A DNA stretch of 40,000 bases from Mesostigma viride (GCA_009746045.1 RPFO01000079.1:3850901-3890900), one strand, 5' to 3'. Shown: positions 29,780 to 40,000, counted from the stretch's first letter. Translations and numbers: made by a program. Notes: generated by a model not told the origin, from the sequence alone.

Positions 29780-29828
29780 AGGTTTTGAGCGAACGAAGCC
29801 TGGGCTAGGCTTCGTTCGCTCAAAACCT
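29780..29828. repeat. Perfect 22-bp hairpin
   Basis: Arms 29780-29801 and 29807-29828 are exact reverse complements (AGGTTTTGAGCGAACGAAGC...) around the loop GGGCT. It sits between the unknown-gene remnant and a LINE remnant. It could be a MITE core or a transcript hairpin. Confidence 0.9.
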
Positions 29829-29829
29829 A

Positions 29830-30463
29830 TTGGCACTCGAAGGACCTGGGCGAGCACCGCCGGCAAGCGAATGCTCTTCAAGATCCTAGTCCTCATCACG
29901 GTGCTTACGTATGGCGCCGAGCCGGCATGGACACTCACGTCCGGACACACTGGCTGCCAAGCTGGACGGCACGGTTTACATGATGCTTTGACAGGTCCTG
30001 AATGTAGGGTTTTCCACACATAGGTCATTAGAGTCTTTGTATCGATCAGAGTATGCCTCGCATTTTGGACGCGAGATTTATAAAGGTGCCTGCCAGCGTA
30101 TAGGATAGCATTTAAGTAGGACATCTTGCTCGCACCAGTCAGGTAGACACCGCCCTTGGTCTGGCCGGCCCCCAACGCGGCATGGCCAACTGAACCAGGG
30201 CGGCATATCCCGCTGACCTGGCCTGGCGCCAAGGCGGACATTCCTAGAAAGCTGGGTAAACCTGCCGTGAACTACACACATTTGTTGCTGGCCGACCTAG
30301 TGGTCGAAGCTCAGTTTGAACACCGCATTCACTCCCTCTCTGGACTGCTATGCAGAACAAGAAGTGAGGTGGCAGAAGATTGTCCAGGCTCACACGCCAG
30401 CCCCTGTGGGCAAGCGGCCCCCTCCCCCCAACCAAGCGGAAGGGGCGCTTTGCTGAGTAGTGT
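29830..30463 (+). pseudogene. LINE-C ORF2 C-terminal remnant
   Basis: Shifting frames contain LVLITVLTYGAE and WTLT (the YG.E.WTL block), a KLDGTV-like piece, LARTS-like sequence near 30130, and WQKIVQAHTPAPVGKRPPPP near 30370-30430. The last matches the LINE-C fragment at 4530-4805. Several stops and frameshifts are present. Confidence 0.7.
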
Positions 30464-30718
30464 CAAGGAGACAACCAGCGCAGGCCAGAAATCGGGAGAA
30501 TTAATCCGGACCATGGTAGCTCGAGCTTGTTGTTATCTTGTCCGCGTGTTCGAGTCGTTCAGGATGATGAAGATGAATGGTGATGGAAATGTGTAGCCTT
30601 GTGCATTGAAATTATGGCTGGCTTACGTGTAGAGCGACTAGATGACCTCATAGACGGTGGGGCCGGAAACAGCATGCTTGATCAGGGCGTGTGTTTCGAG
30701 CCTAACTGGCCGGGAGTG
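30464..30718 (+). pseudogene. Second decayed copy of the unknown gene
   Basis: About 250 bp are nearly identical to 29302-29550, with small indels, and are homologous to exon 2 of the 8856-10244 gene. The copy ends at CCGGGAGTGT, where a different repeat (CCGGCCCTCGGCC) begins. The frame is broken as in the first copy, so one may be a duplicate of the other. Confidence 0.8.
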
Positions 30719-30725
30719 TAGTTAT

Positions 30726-30797
30726 CCGGCCCTCGGCCACTATAGATCATTCTCTGCTGCCCATGTGCGGCGTGGGACACAACAACAACAACAACCG
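30726..30797 (+). repeat. CCGGCCCTCGGCC module with (AAC)n end
   Basis: A short module starting CCGGCCCTCGGCCACTATA and ending in GTGGGACACAACAACAAC. Related modules start near 31646 (ending in a GAACT pentamer array), 33945, and partly 32430 (ending in another AAC array). Confidence 0.6.
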
Positions 30798-30889
30798 ACA
30801 GTACTGTAGGACGCACCAAGCAGCGTTCAGTTCAGCGCGGGGGCCGTGTCTGATGATGCAACAGTCCACGTAACAGTACCTACCCTAGT

Positions 30890-31620
30890 ACCGACATCCG
30901 GCATCCATCCTCCCTGTTCTTACGTACGGGGCCGAGACGTGGACCCTCACCGCCGACTGACCTGCCCGCAATTAAGCTGGCCCGCAATAAGCTGGACGGC
31001 GCGGTCACCAACATGCTGCCGGCGCCGGCTCCATTTTCCGAGTGAGCTATGCTGCTCATGTCAGTTCGCAATGAGGACAGTGTACCTCGGCATGCCATTA
31101 ACATCACCAGCACTTAAGCAGCGGCGCCTGCGGCTAGTATAGGGCACTAAGCTCGCACCAGCCAGGTAGCCGACACCTCACGTGCGGTGGCCCCTCTGCA
31201 GGGCTGCGCCCAGACGGCTCAGCTTGGCCGGCACCTCCTTATACGTGGGCCGGGCCCAGCAATGATGCTCATTGCCGCCGCAAGGCCCGCACCTTCAAAG
31301 AACAGCTAGTAGCAGACATGATGGGGGGGGCTAGCTAGCTAGGCCTCTCCGTGATTTGGAACAAGATGATGGACAAGGCCAAGTGGGCCCATGTTATAGA
31401 GGACAACGAACCGGCCCTCCTGTGGGGAAGCGCCCGCGTGTGCAAACATACGGCAGGCCGGGCACGCCAGACAGGTCCCCTAGGGTAGAGAGCTTCGACT
31501 AGTTGTAGATAGATGTTGTAGATCGATGTTGTAGATAGATTCGACCGGTAGGACTGTTTGCACCCATCCATCCATCCATCGGGGTTAATGCTCCGTGACT
31601 CCCCGACGGGAGACTGTACG
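30890..31620 (+). mobile_element. LINE-B ORF2 C-terminus and 3' end, decayed
   Basis: Pieces read VLTYGAETWTLTAD, NKLDGAVTNMLPA, ARTSQVADTS, GLSVIWNKMMDKAKW-like (near 31345-31390) and GKRPRVCKHT-like. The 3' UTR follows with TGTAGATAGATG units, ACCGGTAGGACTG, four CATC units and GCTCCGTGACTCCCCGACGGGAG. It is an inverted counterpart of the fragment at 403-857. Confidence 0.75.
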
Positions 31621-31645
31621 AGTCCATCCGATATAATACTAAATA

Positions 31646-31747
31646 CCGGCCCTCGGCCACTAGAGACTCTCTGCGGCCCATAATAATGCGGCGTGGGAAC
31701 CAACTGAACTGAACTGAACTGAACTGAACTGAACTGAACTGAACTGT
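31646..31747 (+). repeat. CCGGCCCTCGGCC module with (TGAAC)n end
   Basis: The module start is as at 30726. It is followed by GCGGCGTGGGAACCAAC and about eight TGAAC pentamers at 31703-31746. The change of tandem array at the same position suggests that the array is a variable tail. Confidence 0.7.
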
Positions 31748-32122
31748 CAAGCCAGCATGACGCGTACCAAGTTAATATTTATGACAACGAATCAGATCGG
31801 GATCATGAATCGCCGTATAATGAAGTTAAGACGTCTTACCGAACTAAGGTACGGCCCATACTCTCTGATGAGTAACCAGCTTGTCGCCACTCCGTACACA
31901 TCCTAGTTATTAATTTAGCAACCTAACGCAATCCCGCACTATCCAAGGCATCGCGGAGTACCCCGCCAATCCAAAACAACCGGAATCACTGACCACCAAT
32001 CCCAGCGAGCGAGCGAAGCGAGCGAGCGGCCGCGCCAGCGGCCTGCGCGCAGCGCATGTAGCGAGCGCAGCGAGCGAGCACCGTACTGCGCACCAATCCG
32101 CGAGCGAAGCAAGGTACTATTC
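31748..32122. other. No gene; GCGA-rich palindromic segment
   Basis: 31748-31990 shows nothing I can support. From 31995 to 32110 there are clustered GCGAGCGAAGCGAGCGAGC-like units and CGCGCAGCGCATG-type short palindromes. Confidence 0.5.
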
Positions 32123-32345
32123 CAGCGGGCAGCGGGCAGCGGGCAGCGGGCAGCGGGCAGCGGGCAGCGGGCAGCGGGCAGCGGGCAGCGGGCAGCGGGC
32201 AGCGGGCAGCGGGCAGCGGGCAGCGGGCAGCGGGCAGCGGGCAGCGGGCAGCAGGCAGCGGGCAGCGGGCAGCGGGCAGCGGGCAGCGGGCAGCTGAGCG
32301 GGCAGCGGGCAGCGGGCTGCGGGCTGCGGGCAGCGGGCAGCGGGG
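32123..32345. repeat. (CAGCGGG)n heptamer array, about 31 units
   Basis: A 7-bp unit repeats nearly perfectly, with one TGA-containing interruption near 32293 and a few CTGCGGG variants. A long minus-strand frame through it is an artefact of the repeat. Confidence 0.95.
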
Positions 32346-32499
32346 CGAAGTACTGCCAAAAAAAGGGACCCTAAAAAGGGGCCTAAAAAAGGGACCCTAG
32401 AAAGGCTGGGCGAAGCCAGCCGGCGGGTGCCACTATAAGCTGGTTTATCTAATGACATGTGGGACACAACAACAACAACAACAACAACACATTTATCTA

Positions 32500-33395
32500 C
32501 AGTCATTCCCGCGTTAAGTTGCGTTTCTTAAGGTTGCGTTCCCGCGTTAAGTTGCGGCGCCGAAGTTTGGGGGGCGACCGCAACTTAAGCATGGAGGCCA
32601 TCGCAACTTAACGCGGTAATGACTCAATTTGTAGGTGTCAAGCCATTCTTGGCCGCGCATGAGGCCATTTTTTGCAAGTCCGGACCCGCTACGTGATTTT
32701 AGGCGGCAAAATATGCAAGCCCCACTAGCGCGCAAATTTCCCCGCCTGCTGGCTTCGGTGAAAAGCGCGAATGCAACCTTACAAATTCAGTTTTGCAGCC
32801 TGTGGGCTGCGGTACATAAGACTTTACGACCATGCAGGGTCCGTCTGTAATTGAGACATCAGTCTTGCCGGAAATTACCACCATCATGCCGAATGCACCA
32901 CATGATAAGGGCAAAGACATGGTCGTTGAGGCCACTGGTAGTCTCGCTACCTGTGGCCTCCATGGTGTTATTATTGATTGTTTACATGCAGGCCATTGAC
33001 AGTAAATGAAGCTTCCCTCACGACTGTTCCCATGTTTTGTCACAGTCAAATGTGAAGCCGGCTGGCAACTGATTAAGTAACCCGCCAAAAAGAGAGCCGA
33101 AGTCAGAGGGTTAAAACACACATTTGTGGTATAAAACGCAGGAAGTGCGTGGCTGCCCACGGCGTGTTTTGCAGCCCGCCTTTGTCCAAAATATCTGGCC
33201 TGGAAAATGGACTTGGGCCAGCTTTGACGCTGCAGCTGGATCGGGCTTGACGAGAGCTGTCGAATGCCGTATAGAAGTCCGTCAGAGGAGGAGGTGGTGG
33301 GCTGCTAGCCTAATTCTACCGTTAAGTTGCGTTCCCGCGTTAAGTTGCGGCGCCAAGTTTTAGGGGGCGATCGCAACTTAACGCGGGAATGACTG
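32500..33395. mobile_element. TA-flanked inverted-repeat DNA element (mariner-like ends), 896 bp
   Basis: The ends are exact inverted repeats of at least 24 bp starting CAGTCATTCCCGCG, flanked by TA at 32498-32499 and 33396-33397. CAGT termini with a TA duplication are typical of Tc1/mariner-type elements. Each end also carries an internal copy of CCCGCGTTAAGTTGCG and its complement, so the subterminal regions fold on themselves. I see no transposase motif, so it is probably a non-autonomous derivative. Confidence 0.85.
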
Positions 33396-33447
33396 TAATG
33401 ATCTCCCCATTGGTTAATAAAAAATCCCCATTTACCCGGAAAATATA

Positions 33448-33934
33448 CACCGTCCGCATTAGTACTTAGTTTTATATAAATAATTAGCTTCTGTAAAATG
33501 TTCTGGATGAAAACCAGGAAACAAACAAAAGAAAATTAATTAATTAATATAACTCCGGGGGCCGAGGACTGGACTAAACAAACAAACAAACCAAATTAAA
33601 TTAATTAACTCCTGTGGGCTCTGGGTATCACTGACCTCCACTGACTCTAGCCTATCAGTATCATGGCCGCCGAAGGGGGGCCGCCGGGCCGGATTGCCGG
33701 CCGAATTGGGGACGGCGTGTACGATATCTACCAAACAAACAAAAGAAATTTATTAATTAAATAAGTACCCATGTGCCTTGAACGGCTGCAGGACAAACAA
33801 ACAAACAAAAGGTTTTGATTAAATAATATAGAACCCGGGACTCTAACTGGCTCCCAACAAACAATCCCGGGTCATTCATAATGCAAATACGGCAAAAATT
33901 GACCCCTAATAACAAACTACTAATGCGGACGGTG
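33448..33934. mobile_element. Second TA-flanked inverted-repeat element, 487 bp
   Basis: Ends CACCGTCCGCATTAGTA and its exact complement are flanked by TA at 33446-33447 and 33935-33936. The interior is AT-rich with AAAC tandem runs near 33580, 33735 and 33795 and several TTAATTAATT runs. There is no coding capacity. It lies 50 bp from the preceding element and has unrelated ends. Confidence 0.8.
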
Positions 33935-33936
33935 TA

Positions 33937-35242
33937 CCGGTATTCCGGCCCTCGGCCGCTATACAGTGCAATCTGTGTCTGCTATGACCGTTGTGGGATC
34001 CGAGTCATCCGACTGACGGGCTGAGGACTGACTGTCCTTTCCTTGGCAGAGAATCTCATTTTGTAAGCAGTAAGCACGTGGACAGAGAATGCCGACTGGA
34101 CCACAGTCGGTCACTATCATCAAGCTGCGCCCAGAGTGTGGACAGAAATCCTGCAGGAGCCGCAGTCATTTAATCCTGACAACTTTTACGGTTAGATATG
34201 TCAGTCAGTTGGATCCCACACTGGTCATAGATGTGTTGACGATGATCCGCCACAGGATGCCCGATAGATATACGAAGGCGAAATGCATAATGTTAAAACG
34301 TTAGCCTCCGACAATCTGGAGCGGATATAGTTGGATAGATATGGTAAGATACGTGCAGTACTGCTTGGAAGGTCTCGATGCGCGCGGCAACGTGGATACT
34401 GTTAAACTAGTACCCCCCCTACTCACGTTGGGATCCAATCGATCCAGGGCTCACGATATCAGAGATTCTAACTGCTTTTATTCGATTATACTAAAATATA
34501 TTAAATTTCTTACTGATATATTATCAGTAGATGTAGAATCCAGGGTCCCACAATCTTAAACCTGGGAATCTTAAACGTGGGGCGGGGGGACAGCTCTCGT
34601 TGCCATAATTATGGTGTCATGGTTCAGTCATAATGGTTCAGACAATACAATAAGATTGGCATCCAACTTCGTAAGACTCACCCGCTGACAATATCCAAAT
34701 ATTCTCCATGTTCAGTTCCGTTACAGTATATTGTCCTGCGCCGGCCGTGCAGACATTCAGCCTTCAGGTATTGTCGATAGACGCTCGATTCCAATGTTTT
34801 TTTGGTTGCTTGACGATTGAGTTTATGTTGTCAGTCCATTGCATCAATCCACTAAATCCTTACAGCACAACAAATCGGACTGCGCAGGTCATTACGTGCA
34901 GAACGCAATCGTTTTATTTCCCCCAGATGCAACACGTGCCGGCGACTGGCGGCACGTTTTCTGTTTCAATTCTCCAGCGCGGACATGATCATGGCTGCCG
35001 CTGGCACTTTCTTGGAAGGGCAAATGCATCGCCAGCTTAGCCCCCCCATGCGAAACGTGGAATCTTTAAAGGAAGGCATTTTGCGCAGCATTAATTATAA
35101 AGGCTAACTTTGTAGCGAATGTTCGCAGTCATAGAGTTCATCGACGACGCTCGGCCGTGGAAACATCAAATCAAAAGCTTGTTAGAGCATTCGCCGGCGG
35201 AAACTGTTATTTTCCATCGCGCCTTACCGGCCTGGACATTTC
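33937..35242. other. Intergenic, with candidate promoter of the next gene
   Basis: A CCGGCCCTCGGCC module starts at 33945. The rest shows no supported gene. ATTATAAAGG near 35093-35102 is a TATA-like box about 145 bp upstream of the ATG at 35243. Confidence 0.5.
35093..35102 (+). promoter_or_regulatory. Candidate TATA box
   Basis: ATTATAAAGG lies at a reasonable distance upstream of the signal-peptide-bearing frame that starts at 35243. It is supported by position and sequence only. Confidence 0.4.
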
Positions 35243-38200
35243 ATGGCTCCTGTGACGGTAGTGTTCCGTGAATGTTTTGTGTTCTTTTTAGCTGTCTGCA
35301 GCTCAATTTTGTACCTTGCGTCTAGTCATTCGGGCAAGGCTGTTGAGAGGACATGCCCATGCGAAGTATGCCCTTGTTACTGCCCTTGTGTCGATCGAAG
35401 TGCTCTCCGAGTGGGTTTCGTTCGGGATAACGACGATCGAGTTCGAACTGATGGTGCGTGGACTCGCCCCAGTTTTGCTTTGGCAAGCGGGGTGCGCCAA
35501 GCCGCCCGGGACAGAGGGCTCGGGCTTAGTTACTTCAGCCTTTCCGACGTAAGTGATGGCACCGCGGTGCTTCATGACTGACGAACTTGGTGATTGGACT
35601 CCATTATAGGCAGCGCGTGTGCCTGCTCACTCACGCTTTCTCGGCCTTAATCACATGCGCTGACAAAACCAGAAAAGATGCAATATATGCCAGTCGCCTG
35701 AGCCTTCTGCTGGTTTTCTGTAAACACGCCAACCCTGCAGACTGGGGACCTGCTAAGATTTTTCCACGACCTTCTCCAAGATGGCTCACTGGATGCAGTT
35801 GTGGTCACCGGCGAAAGCATACATAAAGTCAGTGTCAGTGTTAAGCCCGCTCTTTGCTGCTTTGCTTTTGGACTGTTTCTTTCTTGAACAGCCGCGACCT
35901 TCTAGGCTTAATGACTGTCAGAGTCTGCAACCTCCAAAGCCCCAGCAGAGTCGTTGCATTGGGTTGTTCTCGGCCCAAACTGTTGGTATTAGCACACCCT
36001 AAAGAAGTACTACTATATTAATAAGTAAAGGATTCATGCTCAACTGTAATGCTCAGACACTTGCCCAGTGTCAAGAAAAGATCATTTCCCGGGAGCAGTT
36101 GGCATAGCACAGCACCCTGGAGAGTTGACCACCTAAGCTCAAGTTAACTTGAATAGGCATTCCTGAGAGCACGAAAAGGCAGCAGGTTTCGTAACTGCAG
36201 TTTCCATAGGCGGTGGGGGCATTCTCACGAAACAAATGGCCCCTTGATGGCTTGATCGTGCCGCTTTCCTTGCTTAGTAATGCTTGAGTATTGCTTGGGT
36301 TTGCAGTTCGGGCAGCCATATTCCCGGAACATGGCGCTATCATGTATGCGGGATGCAGTTAGCTCGAAAATAATAGCGCCGGAACGTTTGTGCCACTGCG
36401 GCAATCAGGTCGGGAGCTATTTAGCCGGGGATAACCACTCGCCGGCTAAATAGCTCCGGACCTGATTGCCGCAGTGGCAGAAAGGTTCGGGCGCTATTTT
36501 GAGCTAGCTGATGCGAATGCAATTACTTTACTTTCTCCCCATAATACCATAAATGGCACAATGCTAGCGCTTCAGAAAAGTCAAGCCAGCCTTATCTACC
36601 AGTTATCTGCCAAACATCGTGAAGGCGGTAAACCCATGGAGGCAGCATTCTGCAAGCAAGCACATAGCCTGGGCCCTATCGCCTGCCGCTGCGTTTACAG
36701 CAAAGTTCGTCTTGTCTGTCCCTCACCTTGCGCCCTTTGCAACACACGCATGAGCCATCTCTGATTTTCCAGAACACGGAAACAGTGCCCCACGTGGTTT
36801 GAGTTGAAGTACTAGCATTTTACAGCTGGATGGTGTCACTTGCGGCACGAGGTGTCACTACTGTGAGGTTTTGGTAACAGGCAGCCCGCGAGGGCGGATG
36901 GGAGTCAACGCATGATGGCCGTATGTGGCATGGTATGCTAGCGGGCAGCAGATCAACGTTTACGAGGATGCACGGAGGTCCTGAAGGTGAACAAGGCAGT
37001 CACACTCTATACCTGTCTGGCTGGTTCTAGGCTTCGCGATAGCCACCCCTTCCGCAGGGGGTTGGATGGGCCGAATCTAGTTGCCAGTGGTGTAACTGGT
37101 GAGCAGAGGCAGGGAAAGGAAAGGAGCGTTGCGAACATCAGAAGGAGCCCCTGGCGCAGTTCTTATTTTCCTTGATGCCGTTGGCTTGACTTGAAGGCCG
37201 GCCAAATCGGTCGATGTCAGAGATATTTCAAGGTGGCCGCGTTGCACCTGCTCAGCGTTCGTGCGAGGATTGTTTCCACAGAGGCAAGAACCGTACCACC
37301 TTTATTTGGGAAGGGGCGCCTTTATTTGGGAAGGGGGCGCTTGACGCCAGCTTGGAGCATGGGATCATGGGATCAGACCATGCGCGTGGACTAGGGGAAG
37401 CAGCCGTTGCTTCAGATTGGGGTGGACCTGGTGCTTGACTGTGCGCGCATGGCGTATGGCAAACCTCACACCGGGAGTACAGAACACTCTGGCGTCCACG
37501 GTGTAGTCCGCCAGCTGCATGATTTCCTGTCTTATATTTTTCTAGGTATACGGTAGCCCTTTTGGTAGCAATGCCCATGAAATTATGAGCCATCAAGGTT
37601 GCAAAGGGGCCAAGTGAAATTCTGCGCATTGTAGTCAGCTGTTGTTGGTGTACGGTCTACCATTCACCTTTGTCTTCTAGCTCCTCGCTTCTCTGAAGAA
37701 GGCTCACTCTCTTGCTTTTGCATGCCTTGATGCCCGGTTGACTGTATGCACTTGATGGCTTATCTGATGCGCAGTACATGGAACCCCTGGTGGCGGCGGC
37801 CCAGAAAGGCATCCCTGTCTACATCGTGGGGAACGTGCCGCAGTCCCTGCTCCTGCAACTGAGGGCACGGATCGTGGCAACGTACCCCGAGGGCCGGGCA
37901 CCCGCCCTGGCTGGGTGTATCCACATCGGTTCTGTGACAGAGGCGGTCGCGGCGGCGGCAGCAGAGCGGCTAATATCGGCAGGCATGCAGCGCGTCCACT
38001 GCATCAACACCCACGAGGAGCACGAGGGGGACCAAGAGATGTGCCGGGCGGTAGTGGAAGCTTTCACCTCGCGAGACCTCAAGGGGGAAGTTCACACAAC
38101 AACCTCCCTCTTTGTGCCCATGACGCTCACCCTGGATGGGATCGCCAAGCAAGGTCCCTGGGCATCTGGGAATGGCACCGCGCTGGTCGTGATAGATACC

Positions 38201-39911
38201 GCGGCATACTCGCAACTGAATGCAGCGCGTGACGTGCGGGGCCTGTTGCCCCAGGCCCATGTGCTAGTGCTTGAGACATCCATGGAGGTGCTGGCGGATG
38301 TGCGTTCCGGCAAGGCCGTCACCGCGCAGGAACAGCCCTACTTCTCCCAGGGATACCTGGCGTTGGCGCTGGCAGTGCAAGAGCTGGTGACGGGGCAGAT
38401 GCTCACCAAGGATGTGTCGTCACCCGCACGCTTCATCTCTGGGGGAGAGGTAAGTTGCTTCTAGTGCTGCTGGCTGTCACTACCATCATCCCTGCCCCTG
38501 CCCCTGCCCCTGCCCCTGCCCCTGCCCCTGCCCCTGCCCCTGCCCCTGCCCCTGCCCCTGCCCCTGCCCCTGCCCCTGCCCCTGCCCCTGCCCCTGCCCC
38601 TGCCCCTGCCCCTGCCCCTGCCCCTGCCCCTGCCCCTGCCCCTGCCCCTGCCCCTGCCCCTGCCCCTGCCCCTGCCCCTGCCCCTGCCCCTGCCCCTGCC
38701 CCTGCCCCTGCCCCTGCCCCTGCCCTGCCCCTGCCCCTGCCCTGCCCCTGCCCCCCGCCCCGCCCCGCCCGCCCCGCCCCGCCCCCGCCCCGCCCCCGCC
38801 CCGCCCCCCGCCCCCGCCCCGCCCCCGCCCCGCCCCGCCCCCCCGCCCCCGCCCGCCCCGCCCGCCCCCGCCCCCGCCCCCGCCCCCGCCCCCGCCCCCG
38901 CCCCGCCCCCGCCCCGCCCCGCCCCGCCCCCCCCGCCCCGCCCCGCCCCCTCCCCCTCCCCCCCCTCCCCCTCCCCCTCCCCCTCCCCCTCCCCTCCCCC
39001 TCCCCCTCCCCTCCCCCTCCCCCTCCCCCTCCCCCTACCCTTTCTTCTTCCGTTGCTTCTCCACTTCCTCCTGCCATGCCTTACTGTGGTCGCAGGGGTT
39101 GACCTTGGCTTCTCACCATGAGAACCATTTTCACTGCATTTTCAGGTCAACACTACGCTGATCTGAAGCACATCCAGTCTTCTAGATGGAGCATTTGTGC
39201 CCGCCATGGCTACCTGTAGGCATTTGCTCTACCCACACAACCTGTCATATGCATCCCGTGCTCCCTGCCAGTGCTTGCTGGTCTGCTAAAAACACTATCT
39301 GGGGTCTCTGCCTGGGGGGCCATCAAACGGCGACCACCACGTGCATGCGCAGGTGACGGACGCGGACATTGAACGGGAGCTGTGCCGAGAGGAAGGATTC
39401 CCCGTGTGCGGCGACCCCGGCGTTGCCAACACGAGCGCGACCGGCTGCGCTTGCTTCCACCGTTCCAGCGTCAACTTCCACGTGCTCGCCACGCTGCCCA
39501 CCGTGGTGGAGCTGCGGCGGGAGGTCATCGCGGGGCTGCTGGACGCACAGAGGGACATGCCAGGGACGGCGTACACTTGGTGGGTGGCAGGGCGTGCACT
39601 GTACTTGCAACCATATAGACGGCAGTATATGGATGGCCAGTCGCCGGCAGGTGTGCAGTCTAGTGAAGCTCCCCCACCTAGCGTCACCTTCTCTTATGCT
39701 TCCTTAGTAAAAAGGCTCGAGGGAGAAGACCACCAAATTTTGCTTTTGCGAGGCTTGAATTGATCCAGGTTATAAAGTCTTCAAGGATAAACTGCACATA
39801 ATCTGCAAGCAGACGGGTTGTCTTGTTTGTTCGCTAGACCACTCTCGTCCCTTACTCCCACCAGGGAGGGTCGAGCGCCTGCCATGGTTGTGTGGGGCCA
39901 AGGTGCTGAAG
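35243..39911 (+). CDS. Secreted or receptor protein with periplasmic-binding fold, 3' end beyond window
   Basis: Exons fit in phase: 35243-35548 (donor GTAAGT), 35741-35827 (donor GTCAGT), 37775-38449 (donor GTAAGT), 39353-39579 (donor GTGGGT), and probably 39865-39911. The start has a signal-peptide-like stretch (CFVFFLAVCSSILYLASS), then a Cys-Pro cluster (CPCEVCPCYCPC). LRVGFVRDN opens a type-1 periplasmic-binding-like domain. Exon 2 gives DLLRFFHDLLQDGSLDAVVV. Exon 3 has PLVAAAQKGIPVYIVGN, AAAERLISAGMQRVHCIN, VVIDTAAYSQLNAA and YFSQGYLALALAVQELVTG. Strand-helix alternation, a GIPV strand and a late QGY..ALA helix fit LacI/sugar-binding-like folds. The role is inferred to be ligand binding outside the cell or in an endomembrane lumen. 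The downstream part (possibly a membrane or signalling domain) is not in the window. Confidence 0.6.
36361..36505. repeat. Long near-perfect hairpin in intron
   Basis: Arms at about 36361-36428 and 36442-36505 pair nearly completely around a 13-nt loop. The inner 37 bp have one mismatch (GGTCGGGAG against GGTCCGGAG). It lies in the 35828-37774 intron of the binding-protein-like gene. A foldback MITE or a small-RNA precursor are both possible. Confidence 0.9.
38489..38752. repeat. (CCCCTG)n hexamer array, over 40 units
   Basis: A nearly perfect hexamer array begins 40 bp past the GTAAGT donor at 38450. Long Ala-Pro or Ala-Gly frames on both strands are repeat artefacts. Confidence 0.95.
38753..39045. 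repeat. C-rich low-complexity tract
   Basis: Runs of CCCCGCCC and CCCCCT units on the plus strand continue the hexamer array. The minus strand has many closely spaced G runs with G-quadruplex potential. All of it is in the 38450-39352 intron. Confidence 0.9.
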
Positions 39912-40000
39912 GTCACTTGCCATGGTCCTGGCAGGCTTTCCTTTTCTTCCTAATGCTGCACGCTGCCCATGGGCTCCATGCGTGTACTTTTAGGAATGCT

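Noticed and set aside
32117-32506. Minus-strand frame rich in AARCPLP repeats
   Set aside because: It reads through a heptamer tandem array.
32699-33160. Transposase in the 896-bp inverted-repeat element
   Set aside because: The minus-strand frame has no DDE/D-type pattern or helix-turn-helix that I can recognise.
38433-39102. Ala-Pro and Ala-Gly frames of over 200 residues on both strands
   Set aside because: Product of the CCCCTG array and C-rich tract inside an intron bounded by good splice sites.

Overview
The window reads as nuclear DNA of a green alga, most likely a volvocalean (Chlamydomonas-type) chlorophyte. Introns are numerous with GTRAGY-like donors, TGTAA poly(A) signals occur, exons are GC-rich, simple repeats are dense, and retrotransposons are heavily nested. 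The assignment is inferred from sequence style and gene content, not from a database match.

Four probable protein genes are visible. (1) A minus-strand BUD22/SRFBP1-like nucleolar protein gene lies at 5207-8112; its 5' end is unresolved. (2) A minus-strand three-exon gene of unknown function lies at 8856-10244; two decayed partial copies of it occur at about 29.3 and 30.5 kb. (3) A plus-strand bestrophin-family anion-channel gene lies at 13292-16977; its first exon(s) are unresolved. (4) A plus-strand secreted or receptor-type protein with a type-1 periplasmic-binding fold runs from 35243 past the right edge.

Most of the remainder is mobile DNA. From 1 to 5.1 kb there are nested LINE 3' ends (LINE-B, LINE-A, a LINE-C fragment) and a copy of an ORF1-only element, here called X. 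X recurs at 17110-19069 (the best copy, 14-15 bp target duplication) and at 19805-20557. X encodes only an L1-ORF1-like protein, then a 3' UTR ending in two small hairpins and a TTAA-type tail. Part of that 3' end is shared with LINE-B. This suggests a HAL1-like element that borrows a LINE reverse transcriptase.

From 20741 to 28632 lies a 7.9-kb Copia-like LTR retrotransposon with near-identical 697-bp LTRs and a CAGTC target duplication. It is inserted in a LINE fragment that carries a YADD motif. The element has an extra leader ORF ending in a SUMO-interacting-like motif, a frame-broken gag with a zinc knuckle, and a long pol. In pol an integrase remnant lies before the protease, and an in-frame 222-bp insertion forms a perfect 128-bp inverted repeat.

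From 28.6 to 34 kb is a graveyard of LINE pieces, short repeats, a heptamer array and two TA-flanked inverted-repeat DNA elements. The strongest candidates for undescribed biology are the X/LINE-B partnership, the rearranged pol, and the multi-copy unknown gene.
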